A DNA stretch of 64,000 nucleotides from Isoperla grammatica (GCA_945910005.1 OX246744.1:44175930-44239929), one strand, 5' to 3'. Positions 45,064-55,952 are shown, counted from the first letter of the stretch. The notes: a model not told the origin generated them from the letters alone. Numbers and translations: made by a program.

Positions 45064-48000
45064 CTTAAATGACGGCCATGTTGTGTTACAGTGGCATGGA
45101 GGTGGGAGTGGGGAACCACCTGGTGGAGTGTCTGGAGTGTCACACCCTCTACCACCAGGAGTGCCACACGCCAACGATACTCGAGACTGACTTCAACGAC
45201 CCCCGTTCGGCCTGGTACTGCGGCTCGTGCACTCGCGAGACTGCCAACACTACCGCGGTGAGTCCGCGTCCTGCGTCCAGTCTTAAAACTATCTGGGCGG
45301 GCAAGTTCCTTGGTTAGAAAACGTGCCGGTGATTCTTGTTTATGGTTTTTTATATTGCCGGCCATTTTAGCCCCTATTGAATGTAAAATTCCAAAACTCA
45401 AGTGCTAAAATGGCCGACCACCGCCGACTTCCTTAGCTATCAGTTAAGTTATTGAGTGGGTAGACTCTAAATGTGAATTTTTTTTTATTTATTTATTTCA
45501 ATAAATTTAAATAAACAAATTTCAATCAGGAACGATGGTGGGAAGATAGAAAAGTATGGACAGAATTTGTAGAAAGAGCAGAGGAAGAAGAAAGTGAAGA
45601 GGAGGAGCCGGAGGAAGTTAACATGAGGGAAGCGTCAGGCATGGCCAGCCGGCTTCGATGTACCTAAGGGCCAGAATATGATGGGATTAATTTCCTATCC
45701 CCTACCCGACTTCATTGTTGGACATGGAGCAGTTAAAAAATTTTTTTTATTTATTTATTTATTTATTGATTGATTGATTTATTTACTTATTTATTTATTT
45801 ATTTATTTCAGTGTACATGTATTTTGAGCTGATTTAGGTCCAGTAACAAAGTTACTATTATATGAGCAAAAATGACGAGGAAGAAGAAGCCTGTCTCGAC
45901 TGTAAAACCAGAAAATGTATGATGGCCCAGTAAGCCAAATATGTGGGCATGTGAAAAGAAGTAGAAGACTTCTGTAAGTCCATGGTCCTACGTTGAGTAG
46001 GTGCAAACAAAGCAGCGGGGATGGGACATTGAAACTAGTGACGACATCGAGCGGGGGTCTACAAATATGGTCTCCATTGGCGACCATTAATTTATTCTGG
46101 GCGACCAAGTTTTTACTTGAAATCCAAAAATTTGAAAAAAATTGTTTTTTGTCTCCTGACATTGTGAAATGTGGGCATGATAAGAAGATCAAAGAAGACT
46201 GGCCGATGTGACGTTTCCTCTCTGGTTTTCAGACCACGAAGGTTCCGCCAGCTGCCGTTAAGCCGACTCCGAAACCGTCGGGGAAGTACGATACCGTCCA
46301 AGCGCAGAACCTGTTCAAGAGAAACGAGAGCAAGGTGGGTGGGAGTCGAGTTTCAATTGCTACCTACGCGTCCTCTTGCGCGTGTTTAAGAAGCACACTG
46401 AGAGATACGCTTAGGCGTTAGATCAGTGATTCCCAACAGGGGTGCCGCGAAATTTTCGTTGAGATTAAAAAAATCTTGATCCATGTTAATGTATGTATCG
46501 TATCGTATGTATTTCCAACTATAAGTAAGTGGTTTTACAGTACATTAAATCATTTAATTAAATTTACAAAATGTTGATTTGTTACAATATTTTTATAAAT
46601 TTTCAAAATCAGTGAGCGTTAGTGATGAAGGGGGGGGGGGGTTGGGGGGTTCCGCGTGTCTATTGAATTTAGGCTTGGGGTGCCTTGAGTCAAAAAAGGT
46701 TAAGAGCCACTGTTTTAGATGCTAAATTGGTGGACATGTATTTTTGAATAATATGCTAAAAAATGCTACTTTTACCAAAAATGGTGTGTCTCCATTCCAA
46801 TTGAGATTTAGTTGAGAATTGCACTCTTATTAAACCCTTTATTAACACGAAGGGATGGTGACTGTTATTACGTGTGTTGATAGGTGGTTGGCAGCGGGCT
46901 TAGTGGGAGCAAGTCGGGTTCGTCGGGCAGCGCTGCTACAGGCATGGCCGGCCTAGCTGCGAGCCTGCAGCCTCTGTCCGCAACCCAGTCTGCCGGCAAA
47001 CCCTTTGGTGGTGAGTGTCTGTGTGCGTCGTGTTAATCCGACGGGGGCAGTTTGAGCACAATTTCGAGGTTTGATCACTAAATTCTCCGAAATATACCGG
47101 AACTGACAACCTTCGTGGTTAAGTAATAAATACTAAATGTTCACAGTTTGCTAACTTCGGTATTCACGGAGTGAATCTAAAAAACTTTTTTTCATTCAAA
47201 TGTAACAAAAATCACTTTTATATGTTACCTGTTACTGTATCTTTCCAATTATGTAAGGCGCATGCTTCAAAAAGTACATATTTATGTTTTAAATCAATTT
47301 AATTCTGTTGAATTAGCTAGAGCCTATGCCTAGGCCAATGCACGCCATTCGCCATTGTTCAACACTAGGATGAAGAGAAATATCTCTGCAGCAAAATAAG
47401 TGCTTTGGTTCTTTGTTATCAGCAGATGCACCAACTTAAACATAAGTTACTGTATAATAATCGCAGTATTTTCGATAATTTACCCCTTCTTCAAATTTGA
47501 AGAAGGGGTAATTTGAAGAAAGGGTTATTATTTTAAAATAAATTTATACCCAAAAAATAAATTACCCCTTCTTCAAGTTTGCGGGCGATATTCGGTTTCA
47601 TTTCCTACGTTGGCTACTGAATCAACGTAGAACAGCTGATTGTAGTATCCAGTAGGCTGTGTGCTTGTTGCTAATGGTGAATAGCGTGCATAGACATAGG
47701 CTCTAGCCAATTCAACATAATTAAATTGATTTTAAACATAAATACGTACTTTTTGAAGCATGCGCCTTACATAATTGGAAAGATACAGTAACAGGTAACA
47801 TATAAAAGTGATTTTTGTTACATTTCGTTGAAAAAAAGTTTTTTAGATTCACTCCGTGAATACCCTAACTTCAATTAGTGAACTGTTGGCTGGGGAGTTT
47901 GAAGATGCGATAGGGAACTAGCAACACCAAAAGACAACAATGAAACAAATGAATTGAGTCGATTGACAAACAATCAGCTGTCAAAAAATGATTTCTTCTG

Positions 48001-48495
48001 ATTTTGGAAAACAAAACAAAAAACAAACAAATACACATACAAAACTTTCACTTAGTCGATGTCCATCATTAAAAGTTTTAAATGTCGAGCAGTTACTATT
48101 GCTACACTTGTTTTTATTTCTATGGTTGCAATTTTATTATTTTGACAGCTGATTGTTTGTCCATCAGTTCAATTCATTTGTTTCATTGTTGTAGTCCTGA
48201 TGTGATGTCAGTTGCGGGTTCCCTATAGGCTAGGAGTGGCGCTTAATGCTGAAGGGTTATTGAGCCGGATACTGAAATGTGTGTTGTACTCAAGTGTGTT
48301 GACCTCCGTCCTCCAGGCTCGTCCAGCTCCAAGAGCTCCAGCCCCGGCCTGCGCGACCCCAAGGTCACGGGCAGCGCGTCCGCGTCAGGCGTCGGCAAGG
48401 CAACGGCGCCCAACCCCAACGTGGTGGACAAGCGGCTGTCCAACATGAAGAAGAAGGCGGCCAGACAGCAGGAGCAGCGCAAGCACATCAAGTAG
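38117..48495 (+). CDS. INTS12: INTS12: Integrator complex subunit 12
   Basis: Seven exons: 38117-38263, 39648-39719, 40192-40391, 45092-45257, 46233-46334, 46884-47010 and 48317-48495; 993 nt, 330 aa, all phases agree. The N-terminus (MELDATFVRATKLLLCNSKD, continuing SEEQLRSLLE) matches the INTS12 N-terminal microdomain, known to be needed for Integrator function. The PHD finger has C136, C139, C153, C156, H161, C164, C183 and C186 (CTICG, VECLECHTLYHQECH, WYCGSC). The C-terminus VVDKRLSNMKKKAARQQEQR matches the basic end of the family. The nuclear complex processes snRNA 3' ends and attenuates Pol II transcription. At 330 aa it is shorter than the human protein (462 aa), mainly in the Ser-rich linker. 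Confidence 0.92.
38285..39647. other. INTS12 intron 1: TAGGCC-rich, with a diverged direct repeat
   Basis: Dense GGCCTAGGCCTA words (38288-38306, 38444-38585, 38700-38815). Blocks 38590-38720 and 38820-38945 are diverged copies of each other (AGTTCTTATTCT..., CATGAGCAT/CATGAGTAT, ACGATT). Nothing coding. Confidence 0.6.
39962..40142. mobile_element. 181-bp MITE with TA duplication
   Basis: CAGTGAAACTTCTTTATAAC and mirrored GTTATAAAGAAGTTTCTCTG, each flanked by TA. Pogo/mariner-type. It ends 50 bp before INTS12 exon 3. Confidence 0.75.
40192..40391 (+). CDS. INTS12: INTS12 exon 3: linker and first PHD cysteines
   Basis: Acceptor ACCCCGCAG, donor GG|GTGAGT (phase 2). Ends EISLEDDLSCTICG, supplying C136 and C139. 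The preceding part is Pro/Val-rich and acidic (SRSRDDDDRGYG). Confidence 0.85.
41640..41905 (+). mobile_element. tRNA-derived SINE
   Basis: B box GGTTTGAATCC at 41696, then a body containing TTTCCTCTCCCACTTGGC and TGACGACTC-like words shared with 58381-58650. It ends CGTTAAACACCACGAATAATA. Confidence 0.55.
42362..42794. mobile_element. hAT-type element rich in GATTTAAATC
   Basis: 8-bp duplication TCTCTTGG at 42354-42361 and 42795-42802. Termini CAGAGTGGAATTGATTTAAA and AATCATCCACCCTG. TTTAAATC palindromes repeat at both ends. Confidence 0.85.
43590..44065. mobile_element. hAT-type element (TAGGGATGACATCGGGTA ends)
   Basis: 8-bp duplication ATAGATAC at 43582-43589 and 44066-44073. The right terminus TACCCGATGTCATCCCT has a 5-base extension (CCCTA). 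Inner GGATTCGGGTAACCCGAATC palindrome. Confidence 0.8.
44411..44850 (+). mobile_element. tRNA-derived SINE with TTTA tail, copy 2
   Basis: Same family as 17765-18215: head TCGTTGGCCCAGTGGTTAGC, B box GGTTCAAATCC, body about 90% alike by eye, and TTTA tail at 44813-44850. Confidence 0.85.
44993..45064 (+). repeat. (TTTA)n microsatellite before INTS12 exon 4
   Basis: About 17 TTTA units ending 28 bp before the exon 4 acceptor, thus occupying the polypyrimidine/branch region. 44870-44985 just upstream is an LINE/SINE-like 3' remnant (GGCTAGCCGGCAACGAAGTC). Confidence 0.85.
45092..45257 (+). CDS. INTS12: INTS12 exon 4: main part of the PHD finger
   Basis: Acceptor TGTTACAG; the first base completes the split Gly. 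Encodes GMEVGVGNHLVECLECHTLY, then HQECH...FNDPRSAWYCGSCTRET: six of the eight zinc ligands. Confidence 0.92.
45528..45735 (+). mobile_element. LINE 3' end fragment
   Basis: The + frame reads RWWEDRKVWTEFVERAEEEE and stops after SRLRCT; compare LWEDRKRWKNFV at 19.35 kb on the other strand. The 3' UTR word CCTATCCCCTACCCGACTTC follows, shared with 6.15 and 32.6 kb, then TTTA repeats (45750-45808). Confidence 0.55.
46424..46712. mobile_element. hAT-type element (CAGTGATTCCCAAC ends)
   Basis: CAGTGATTCCCAACAGGGGT mirrors AGGTTAAGAGCCACTG; flanking CGTTAGAT and TTTTAGAT match at 6 of 8. G-run at 46630-46641. Charlie-like termini. Confidence 0.65.
47137..47882. mobile_element. Long inverted-repeat element in INTS12 intron 6
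   Basis: Arms of about 190 bp: left 47137-47330 (TTCACAGTTTGCTAACTTCG, GTATTCACGGAGTGAATC, AGGCGCATGCTTCAAAAAGT), right 47700-47882 as its complement. The loop holds smaller palindromes (TTACCCCTTCTTCAAA/TTTGAAGAAGGGGTAA at 47481-47513). Non-coding. Confidence 0.75.
47909..48229. mobile_element. MITE (TAGGGAAC ends) next to INTS12 exon 7
   Basis: TAGGGAACTAGCAAC at the left mirrors GTTGCGGGTTCCCTA at the right; AACAATGAAACAAATGAATT mirrors AATTCATTTGTTTCATTGTT and CAATCAGCTGTCAAAA mirrors TTTTGACAGCTGATTG. Confidence 0.75.
48317..48495 (+). CDS. INTS12: INTS12 exon 7: Ser-rich linker end and basic C-terminus
   Basis: Acceptor CGTCCTCCAG, phase 1 in. Encodes SSSSKSSSPGLRDPKVTGSA... and NVVDKRLSNMKKKAARQQEQ, ending RKHIK, TAG at 48493-48495. 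From 48418 the exon is the first unit of the 111-bp array. Confidence 0.9.
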
Positions 48496-50637
48496 CGTGC
48501 GCTACACTCGCTGTGAGGTATTTACACCAACGTGGTGGACAAGCGGCTGTCCAACATGAAGAAGAAGGCGGCCAGGCAGCAGGAGCAGCGCAAGCACATC
48601 AAGTAGCGTGCGCTACACTCGCTGTGAGGTATTTACACCAACGTGGTGGACAAGCGGCTGTCCAACATGAAGAAGAAGGCAGCCAGGCAGCAGGGGCAGC
48701 GCAAGCACATCAAGTAGCGTGCGCTACACTCGCTGTGAGGTATTTACACCAACGTGGTGGACAAGCGGCTGTCCAACATGAAGAAGAAGGCAGCCAGGCA
48801 GCAGGAGCAGCGCAAGCACATCAAGTAGCGTGCGCTACACTCGCTGTGAGGTATTTACACCAACGTGGTGGACAAGCGGCTGTCCAACATGAAGAAGAAG
48901 GCTGCCAGGCAGCAGGAGCAGCGCAAGCACATCAAGTAGCGTGCGCTACACTCGCTGTGAGGTATTTACACCAACGTGGTGGACAAGCGGCTGTCCAACA
49001 TGAAGAAGAAGGCGGCCAGACAGCAGGAGCAGCGCAAGCACATCAAGTAGCGCGCGCTACACTCGCTGTGAGGTATTTACACCAACGTGGTGGACAAGCG
49101 GCTGTCCAACATGAAGAAGAAGGCGGCCAGACAGCAGGAGCAGCGCAAGCACATCAAGTAGCGCGCGCTACACTCGCTGTGAGGTATTTACACCAACGCG
49201 GTGGACAAGCGGCTGTCCAACATGAAGAAGAAGGCGGCCAGACAGCAGGAGCAGCGCAAGCACATCAAGTAGCGTGCGCTACACTCGCTGTGAGGTATTT
49301 ACACCAACGTGGTGGACAAGCGGCTGTCCAACATGAAGAAGAAGGCGGCCAGGCAGCAGGAGCAGCGCAAGCACATCAAGTAGCGTGCGCTACACTCGCT
49401 GTGATGTATTTACACCAACGTGGTGGACAAGCGGCTGTCCAACATGAAGAAGAAGGCGGCCAGGCAGCAGGAGCAGCGCAAGCACATCAAGTAGCGTGCG
49501 CTACACTCGCTGTGAGGTATTTACACCAACGCGGTGGACAAGCGGCTGTCCAACATGAAGAAGAAGGCGGCCAGGCAGCAGGAGCAGCGCAAGCACATCA
49601 AGTAGCGTGCGCTACACTCGCTGTGATGTATTTACACCAACGTGGTGGACAAGCGGCTGTCCAACATGAAGAAGAAGGCAGCCAGGCAGCAGGAGCAGCG
49701 CAAGCACATCAAGTAGCGCGCGCTACACTCGCTGTGAGGTATTTACACCAACGTGGTGGACAAGCGGCTGTCCAACATGAAGAAGAAGGCGGCCAGGCAG
49801 CAGGAGCAGCGCAAGCACATCAAGTAGCGCGCGCTACACTCGCTGTGAGGTATTTACACCAACGTGGTGGACAAGCGGCTGTCCAACATGAAGAAGAAGG
49901 CGGCCAGGCAGCAGGAGCAGCGCAAGCACATCAAGTAGCGTGCGCTACACTCGCTGTGATGTATTTACACCAACGTGGTGGACAAGCGGCTGTCCAACAT
50001 GAAGAAGAAGGCGGCCAGGCAGCAGGAGCAGCGCAAGCACATCAAGTAGCGTGCGCTACACTCGCTGTGAGGTATTTACACCAACGTGGTGGACAAGCGG
50101 CTGTCCAACATGAAGAAGAAGGCGGCCAGGCAGCAGGAGCAGCGCAAGCACATCAAGTAGCGTGCGCTACACTCGCTGTGAGGTATTTACACCAACGTGG
50201 TGGACAAGCGGCTGTCCAACATGAAGAAGAAGGCAGCCAGGCAGCAGGAGCAGCGCAAGCACATCAAGTAGCGCGCGCTACACTCGCTGTGAGGTATTTA
50301 CACCAACGTGGTGGACAAGCGGCTGTCCAACATGAAGAAGAAGGCGGCCAGGCAGCAGGAGCAGCGCAAGCACATCAAGTAGCGTGCGCTACACTCGCTG
50401 TGAGGTATTTACACCAACGTGGTGGACAAGCGGCTGTCCAACATGAAGAAGAAGGCAGCCAGGCAGCAGGAGCAGCGCAAGCACATCAAGTAGCGTGCGC
50501 TACACTCGCTGTGAGGTATTTACCCCAACGTGGTGGACAAGCGGCTGTCCAACATGAAGAAGAAGGCTGCCAGACAGCAGGAGCAGCGCAAGCACATCAA
50601 GTAGCGTGCGCTACACTCGCCGTGAGGTATTTACACC
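48418..50637 (+). repeat. 111-bp tandem array of the INTS12 terminal coding end (20 copies)
   Basis: AACGTGG starts every 111 bp from 48418 to 50527. Each unit repeats the last 26 codons, the TAG, and about 33 bp of 3' UTR (CGTGCGCTACACTCGCTGTG, AGGTATTTACACC). Copies are nearly identical; varying bases include GCG/GCA in the Ala codon, AGA/AGG, GTG/GCG and TGCG/CGCG after the stop. A 735-codon frame in another phase (HQRGGQAAVQHEEEG...) is open only because 111 is a multiple of three. Confidence 0.95.
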
Positions 50638-50639
50638 GG

Positions 50640-52000
50640 CGGGACAAGCTCACTCACGTACGTATTTGCACCCCAGCTGGCGGACTTGTGACGTTTGAGC
50701 GGAACGTCTTGGTGGGTTAAGGCTGTGTGTCGACCTATCCTGTGGAATTCACATTTCTGTCTTGTAAAATACTTTAAAATTGTCAAACAAGTAAACCAAA
50801 ATAACATGCAATGCCATAGAGGATTTAATGCTCTTCTCTTTCTTTTGAATGTTTCTCTGTTCCGTATTTTGGATTACGTTTTGACAATTTTAGACACATT
50901 TTAAAGGCAATTTTAACCAACCGACATCGGGCACTCCGCGGGGTAGGTCGACACGCTGCGATCGCAGGAGACGAGCGAGCGCCTTGTTGTTGAGAGGGTT
51001 GATCGATGCCGCAGCCTTCTTGCATCCACGTGGCCGCGCGTTGTTGTGCAAGCCACCCCACGGTGTGGAACGTTGCCAACATTCGTTTTACAACTCGAGG
51101 AAAGCGGTGAATACTAGAGCTGGACCGATACCACTTTTTAACCAATGCCGATTCCAGTTATTTACCGATTCTACACACCGATTCTCACCGATGCCGATTA
51201 TTTTTTACCTTTTTTTTTACCTTTTTCTAAAAACATAAATTGTAAATGACCATGGTAATACATTTAGGCCCACTAATACCTTAAGCCTATATTTCAGTGA
51301 TCAATATTGTCCTATTTATTTTTTAGTTTTCTATTTCAATTGGCTAGAAGCAAAGTTCAGTGTAAAAATTTATATCTGTCGCAGCCATTGATATGTTGAA
51401 AATAAACATTTGTAGTCAGTCATAAGCCTAAGCATGCAAAGTAGGTTTACTAGCTACCGTTTTACCAGCTACCATCGAGCTCACAGTCGTGTTGGTTGTT
51501 GTTGCAGTCCAGCGTCATGATTTTGAGGTTAGGGAGGTTACGGCTAGGCCTATCATTTGCAGCTTTCAACTTGATTAGTAAACACTAAACACTCAATTTT
51601 GTACACGATGGGTTTTAGGTTCAATTCGTTCAGCACTGACTAGGAAGGAATGGAAGTGGAACACTTTCAGAGCTGCTGGGGGGGGGGGGGGGGGGGGGGG
51701 GGCTAGGGGCTAGGCAAGTAGGCCTAGGGCCAAGGCCTCGGCACAACGAACTTTTTTTAAGAGCACATGGCGCACAAGAACATTTCTTTTGATTACACAA
51801 TTTTTTGCGGGGCAAATACGAAAAACACGACGTACACTTGGCTAGAACACACTTTGAACTGGTAGAAGGGGTATCACTGTTGCGAAATCACTTTCTGATA
51901 TCATAATATGAAATAAATAAGGAGCAACAGAAACTGGTGACCGGAACCACACAGTTAATCACGTACTTAGGTCCGCACTTCCAAAGTGTTTCAAACAATT
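50640..52000. other. Downstream of INTS12: no gene recognised
   Basis: A G-run of about 23 (51680-51702). A possible hAT-like end at 51114 (TAGAGCTGGACCGATACCAC with GCCGATT words) without a visible partner. AATAAA near 51404 is too far to assign. Confidence 0.4.
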
Positions 52001-52016
52001 TCAAATGGAAGATAAA

Positions 52017-52465
52017 TTACCGTATTGGCCCGAACATAACGCGATCTCGAGTATGGTGCGACCCCCAGTTTGTAAAACATTATTTCAGGAAAAATCTTTT
52101 TGGAAGTCAGATTTAAGGGCACAAATCAGGACACAAATTTGGCCTCATAATTTTTGTTTAATGTACAATATTGAAATGAAAAATATAAAATAAATATAAA
52201 ATATAAATAACAGAATGCAAATTTAGGCTCAGTAGCCTACCTCAATTGTCTTGGGCCTAGGCTAGGGCCTAGTCACTGTCGCTGTTCAAGATTTGGATAC
52301 CGTCTTCATTTTCCGACTCTTCATCTTCACTACTCGAGCTGTCTTCATCATCATGACGGTCTCGCTTCTCGACGTGATCGAACTCCATCTCTGACTTCTG
52401 TTGTCCACGTAAACAACGCTGCTTTTTCCACCCCCAGCATTCTCTTCCCTTAGAAGTTCCAACGA
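52017..52465 (-). mobile_element. Tigger/CENP-B-type transposon 3' remnant
   Basis: On the minus strand 52460-52270 reads CWGWKKQRCLRGQQKSEMEF, then DRHDDEDSSSSEDEESENED and ends NSDSD before TAG, like the acidic C-terminal tails of Tigger-type transposases. ACCGTATTGGCCCGAACATA at 52019 looks like the terminal repeat. The catalytic DDE part is absent. Confidence 0.45.
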
Positions 52466-52530
52466 TTTATAGGGACACGTAAAAGTGGTGAATAAAAAGG
52501 GGGGATTTCGCTATAAAAATTAGTTGAAAG

Positions 52531-53168
52531 TAGGGATGTGCGGGTACCCGAAAAACGGGTATTTTTCGGGTAGCAAAATTTACCCAAGGTCGGGTCGGGC
52601 CGTAAATTATGCCCGAAAAAATTGGGTTGGGTAGTACAACCCACTTTTTAGGTTGTGGTCAAGACCAAGCTGCAAGACTAGGAAGCTTGGGAGGTACTGA
52701 TATTTATATGAGGATGCCTTATCTTCTATCTTCTTTATTATTATTTCCTAATAATACTTATTTTAAATTTACTTTGCATACAATGGAGCAGTATCTTTCC
52801 ATTCCCTTCCTTGTTTCCTCCCTGTACGCTCCCCCCCCTGGTCCTCCTGATGTCGTTCGTGCCCACCATCGCGCACACAACTCCCGCCATCATATCTGCC
52901 AGAAACCCACCGCCTTCTTGGCGGAAATAGAGCTAAATATGGTGGGAAATACAAATTTCCAAATACTTTGAAAATTCGGATCTGGTAGATTCGTATTCAA
53001 ACTTCATGGATTCGTAAACCAAAACATTTTATGTAACGTATTTTGTCTCATCGATAAATTGGTATTAATTTTTACTTTTTTACACGACACGACCCGAGCC
53101 CGAGGGTACTTGGAAGTACCCGACAGAAGCTTGATCCGAGTTAAAAAATCACTACCCGCACATCCCCA
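52531..53168. mobile_element. hAT-type element, TAGGGATGTGCGGGTA family, copy 2
   Basis: Same termini as 18603-19223; the right end has CATCCCCA. Flanks GTTGAAAG and GTTGAAGC match at 6 of 8. It carries an insert with a degenerate GTNDIRR esterase-like word on the minus strand (about 52835-52870), perhaps from a LINE. Confidence 0.75.
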
Positions 53169-53623
53169 GTTGAAGCGGCAATAAATTTCGCTTTTATTGA
53201 CAAATTTCATTGTTTTGTGGTTTTAACAAAAATGCAAGTTTGAGAGGGCCATACCTATTTGGCAGGTAATTTTGTATTCCATATATTATAATAATTACTA
53301 ATGTCATGAAGTAAAATCATGTATAAAACGGAAAAACTACATTTACACCTCGTTTGCAAGTCATCAGCAATATATCAAGCTACGATAAATAACAGATAGG
53401 CCTACAGACATACCAACATGGGCCTAGTTAAATATTGTTGCATACAGTAGGCCTACATAGATTTTACCCTTTGCCATACTTTAAGAAAATGACATATTCT
53501 AGCTAGAAATACTATTTAAAAAAAAAAAATAATAATAATAATTGTAGGCTATTCATTTTTTTTATATTGGTTTATGCCAAGGCTTACATATGAAGAATAC
53601 ATAGTTTTTGTCACTAACATGCA

Positions 53624-53905
53624 TTAATGTCTTACCTCTTTGGTGTGTTGTTGGTTGTTTGTTGGCCTAGGCCTACGCCTAGTGGGTGTAGCACGCGCAT
53701 CGCCTCCCCCAAACTCACTGCCGGAACTTTGAGCCTCATAAACAGACGCACTTGACTCTGAATCGGAAGAAACAACATCACTTACTTCGTCGTCAGATTC
53801 TTGTGATCCATTTTCAATCTCCACATCGCTTTCGAGATCACTGTCGCACAAAATATTCCGCAATATCTCCTCATCCGCGAGTTGTTGACATCTACGCGAC
53901 GCCAT
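53624..53905 (-). mobile_element. piggyBac-type transposase N-terminal exon
   Basis: The minus frame from ATG at 53905 reads MASRRCQQLADEEILRNILC, DSDLESDVEIENGSQESDDE and a Ser/Asp-rich stretch, the usual start of piggyBac-family transposases. A donor-like AAAGAG|GTAAGA at about 53635 suggests an exon end. No catalytic domain follows on the minus strand. Confidence 0.5.
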
Positions 53906-54249
53906 CTTACAACAGTGTGAAAATAGATCGATCTTGAACTGCATATATCGATATAATACATTGGTCGAAACAAATTTTCGATTGTCCGATAATATTGCTC
54001 GGATTGTTGGCATCATTCTAGAATATTGAAGTGTGCTGCTGCTATCTAACGGCAAACGCCGTAACTGTTTGGAACACGATCACGTGACGCAGCCCGTCTG
54101 GGAGACGTGATAGTATTGCGCTCCATTTTTGAACAGCCCGTCTGGGAGCCGTTATTGTATGGCTTATGGTTAAGAGTCCTATTTGGTTCCGAATCAAAGG
54201 ACAATCCCAGCATTATTTCTAAGTTTTCGGGCTTGAGATTTGTACAAAA

Positions 54250-54588
54250 TCAGTTCCCATACTTAGAAAACGCCCTCTCACTGCCCACATTTGATGGTGG
54301 TACCCACAATGCCCACACACTTTTTTCCACGACGTCTTTATGGTCACTTCTCATTCCTAGTAGAACGCCAACGTCTTCGCGATCTTCTCCAAGCAGAGAT
54401 TGGATTTTTTCTTGAAATGCCGAGTAGCCATTGAACAGTTTCATTTCACTGGGTTCCTTGAGGAATGGGAGTTTCTTAGCTCGTGAACAGAGAGCACTAT
54501 TCACGTTGTTGGTGGCAACATTTCTAGTAAGGCTGGGTATCGATGTAAAATGGTAACATCGACATCGAAAACAAATAATCAATGTCAA
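54250..54588 (-). mobile_element. hAT transposase C-terminal dimerisation fragment
   Basis: The minus frame contains VWALWVPPSNVGSERAFSKY near its end, the conserved hAT dimerisation word. A FLKEPSEMKLFNGYSAFQEK segment precedes it. Probably the C-terminus of the element whose core is at 57268-57680. Confidence 0.6.
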
Positions 54589-54660
54589 ATCGCGATGTCG
54601 ACATCGAAATAATATTAATCAACATCGTTTTTTTTTTAATGACACCCGTTACAAAAACAA
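54531..54660. mobile_element. Lone end of the TAAGGCTGGGCATCGATG hAT family
   Basis: TAAGGCTGGGTATCGATGT with AACATCGACATCGA repeats as at 22161; the opposite end is not found within the window. Confidence 0.5.
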
Positions 54661-55441
54661 TGTGTTCACTGCAAAGACGAGTAACTATTGTTGCCCATGG
54701 CCCCTAGTTGCCGCTGAGCTTGGTGAGGTCGTTGGTGCCCGCGTGACAGAAACGATTAGTTTTGAAGCGTAAAATTATCGTATTCAAGTGAATTTACAAA
54801 TTTTTAATGGGAAATCGCATAAATCTTTTGCTGGATCTTCCAGCATCAAACGTGCCAGCTTAGTACTACATTTGATGCCAAGAGACTTGAGTTGTTGACA
54901 AACTGCAGACTTCCTGACAACCGTCTGCATTTGTGCAACTGCGTCTTACGTTTTTTTCGCCTAATCTACCTGTGCCTACGAGTTTGAATGCAATTTTCAT
55001 GTCTGTAAGAGTCGACTGCAGTTTATGGGCATATTATCTCGTCTCCTGTCGGTGAAAGAGAAGATGAATTCCACACGTAAAAACACGCAAATGAAAGGCT
55101 TTGGTTCTGTATCCAAAGTTATTTATTATTTTGAATAGATAATTTTACAAGCTAGACTACATAAATATGCAGCCTATAATGTGCATTTGCATCTACAGTT
55201 TGGGTAAGAAATGACTGTTGACTGTTTTATTGCTTTTTTCTCTTATGTTTGAAGAAGATAATTGTCCATGCTAATTAGCCCCTCGATTATTTAGTTGCTG
55301 AGACGCTGCAGTCTTCACGTAGACTTGACCTTGGGCGGCCCGCGCATGCGCAGATGATGCACAACACACGTGCACTGTGAGGCCTGTACCTGCTTACACT
55401 AACGTTATCTTTTGTAACGTCCCTACAAATGTGGGTCAAGA

Positions 55442-55478
<37 letters not shown>

Positions 55479-55600
55479 GGCCTACTACTTAAATAACTAC
55501 TACTTGACAGAAGTACAGAACACATAAAGAAAACTACATGCCAGTGACACTGAATCATAGTTTCTACTTAGGCCTTGGCCGGTTTTTGACGATGTAATCG
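54660..55600. other. Intergenic, no gene recognised
   Basis: A (CTA)n microsatellite at 55441-55478; otherwise nothing recognisable. Confidence 0.45.
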
Positions 55601-55612
55601 TGCATAAATGTA

Positions 55613-55952
55613 AGCTTTTCTACATTGTCTGGAGCAAGATTTTCTCTAAGCTTTTCTACATTGTCTGGAGCAAGTAGTTCTGTCCGAGCTTTTCTACATT
55701 GTCTGGAGCAAGTAGTTCTCTCCGAGCTTTTCTACATTGTCTGGAGCAAGTAGTTATCTCCGAGCTTTTCAACATTGTCTGGAGCAAGTAGTTCTCTCCG
55801 AGCTTTTCTACATTGTCTGGAGGAAGTAGTTCTCTCCGAGCTTTTCTACATTGTCTGGAGCAAGTAGTTCTCTCCAAGCTTTTCTACATTGTCTGGAACA
55901 AGTAGTTCTCTCCAAGCTTTTCTACATTGTCTGGAGGAAGTAGTTCTCTCCG
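55613..55952 (-). repeat. 38-bp tandem array derived from a hAT transposase end
   Basis: AGCTTTT starts at 55613, 55649, 55687, 55725, 55763, 55801, 55839, 55877 and 55915 (9 copies; first spacing 36). On the minus strand the unit encodes RRELLPPDNVEKLG in one frame, which is the sequence that follows GNIVTH in the adjoining transposase fragment. Confidence 0.85.

Noticed and set aside
48513..50720. 735-codon open frame on the + strand
   Set aside because: It is a shadow frame of the 111-bp INTS12 array, open because the period is a multiple of three; the true frame ends at 48495 and every unit carries its TAG.
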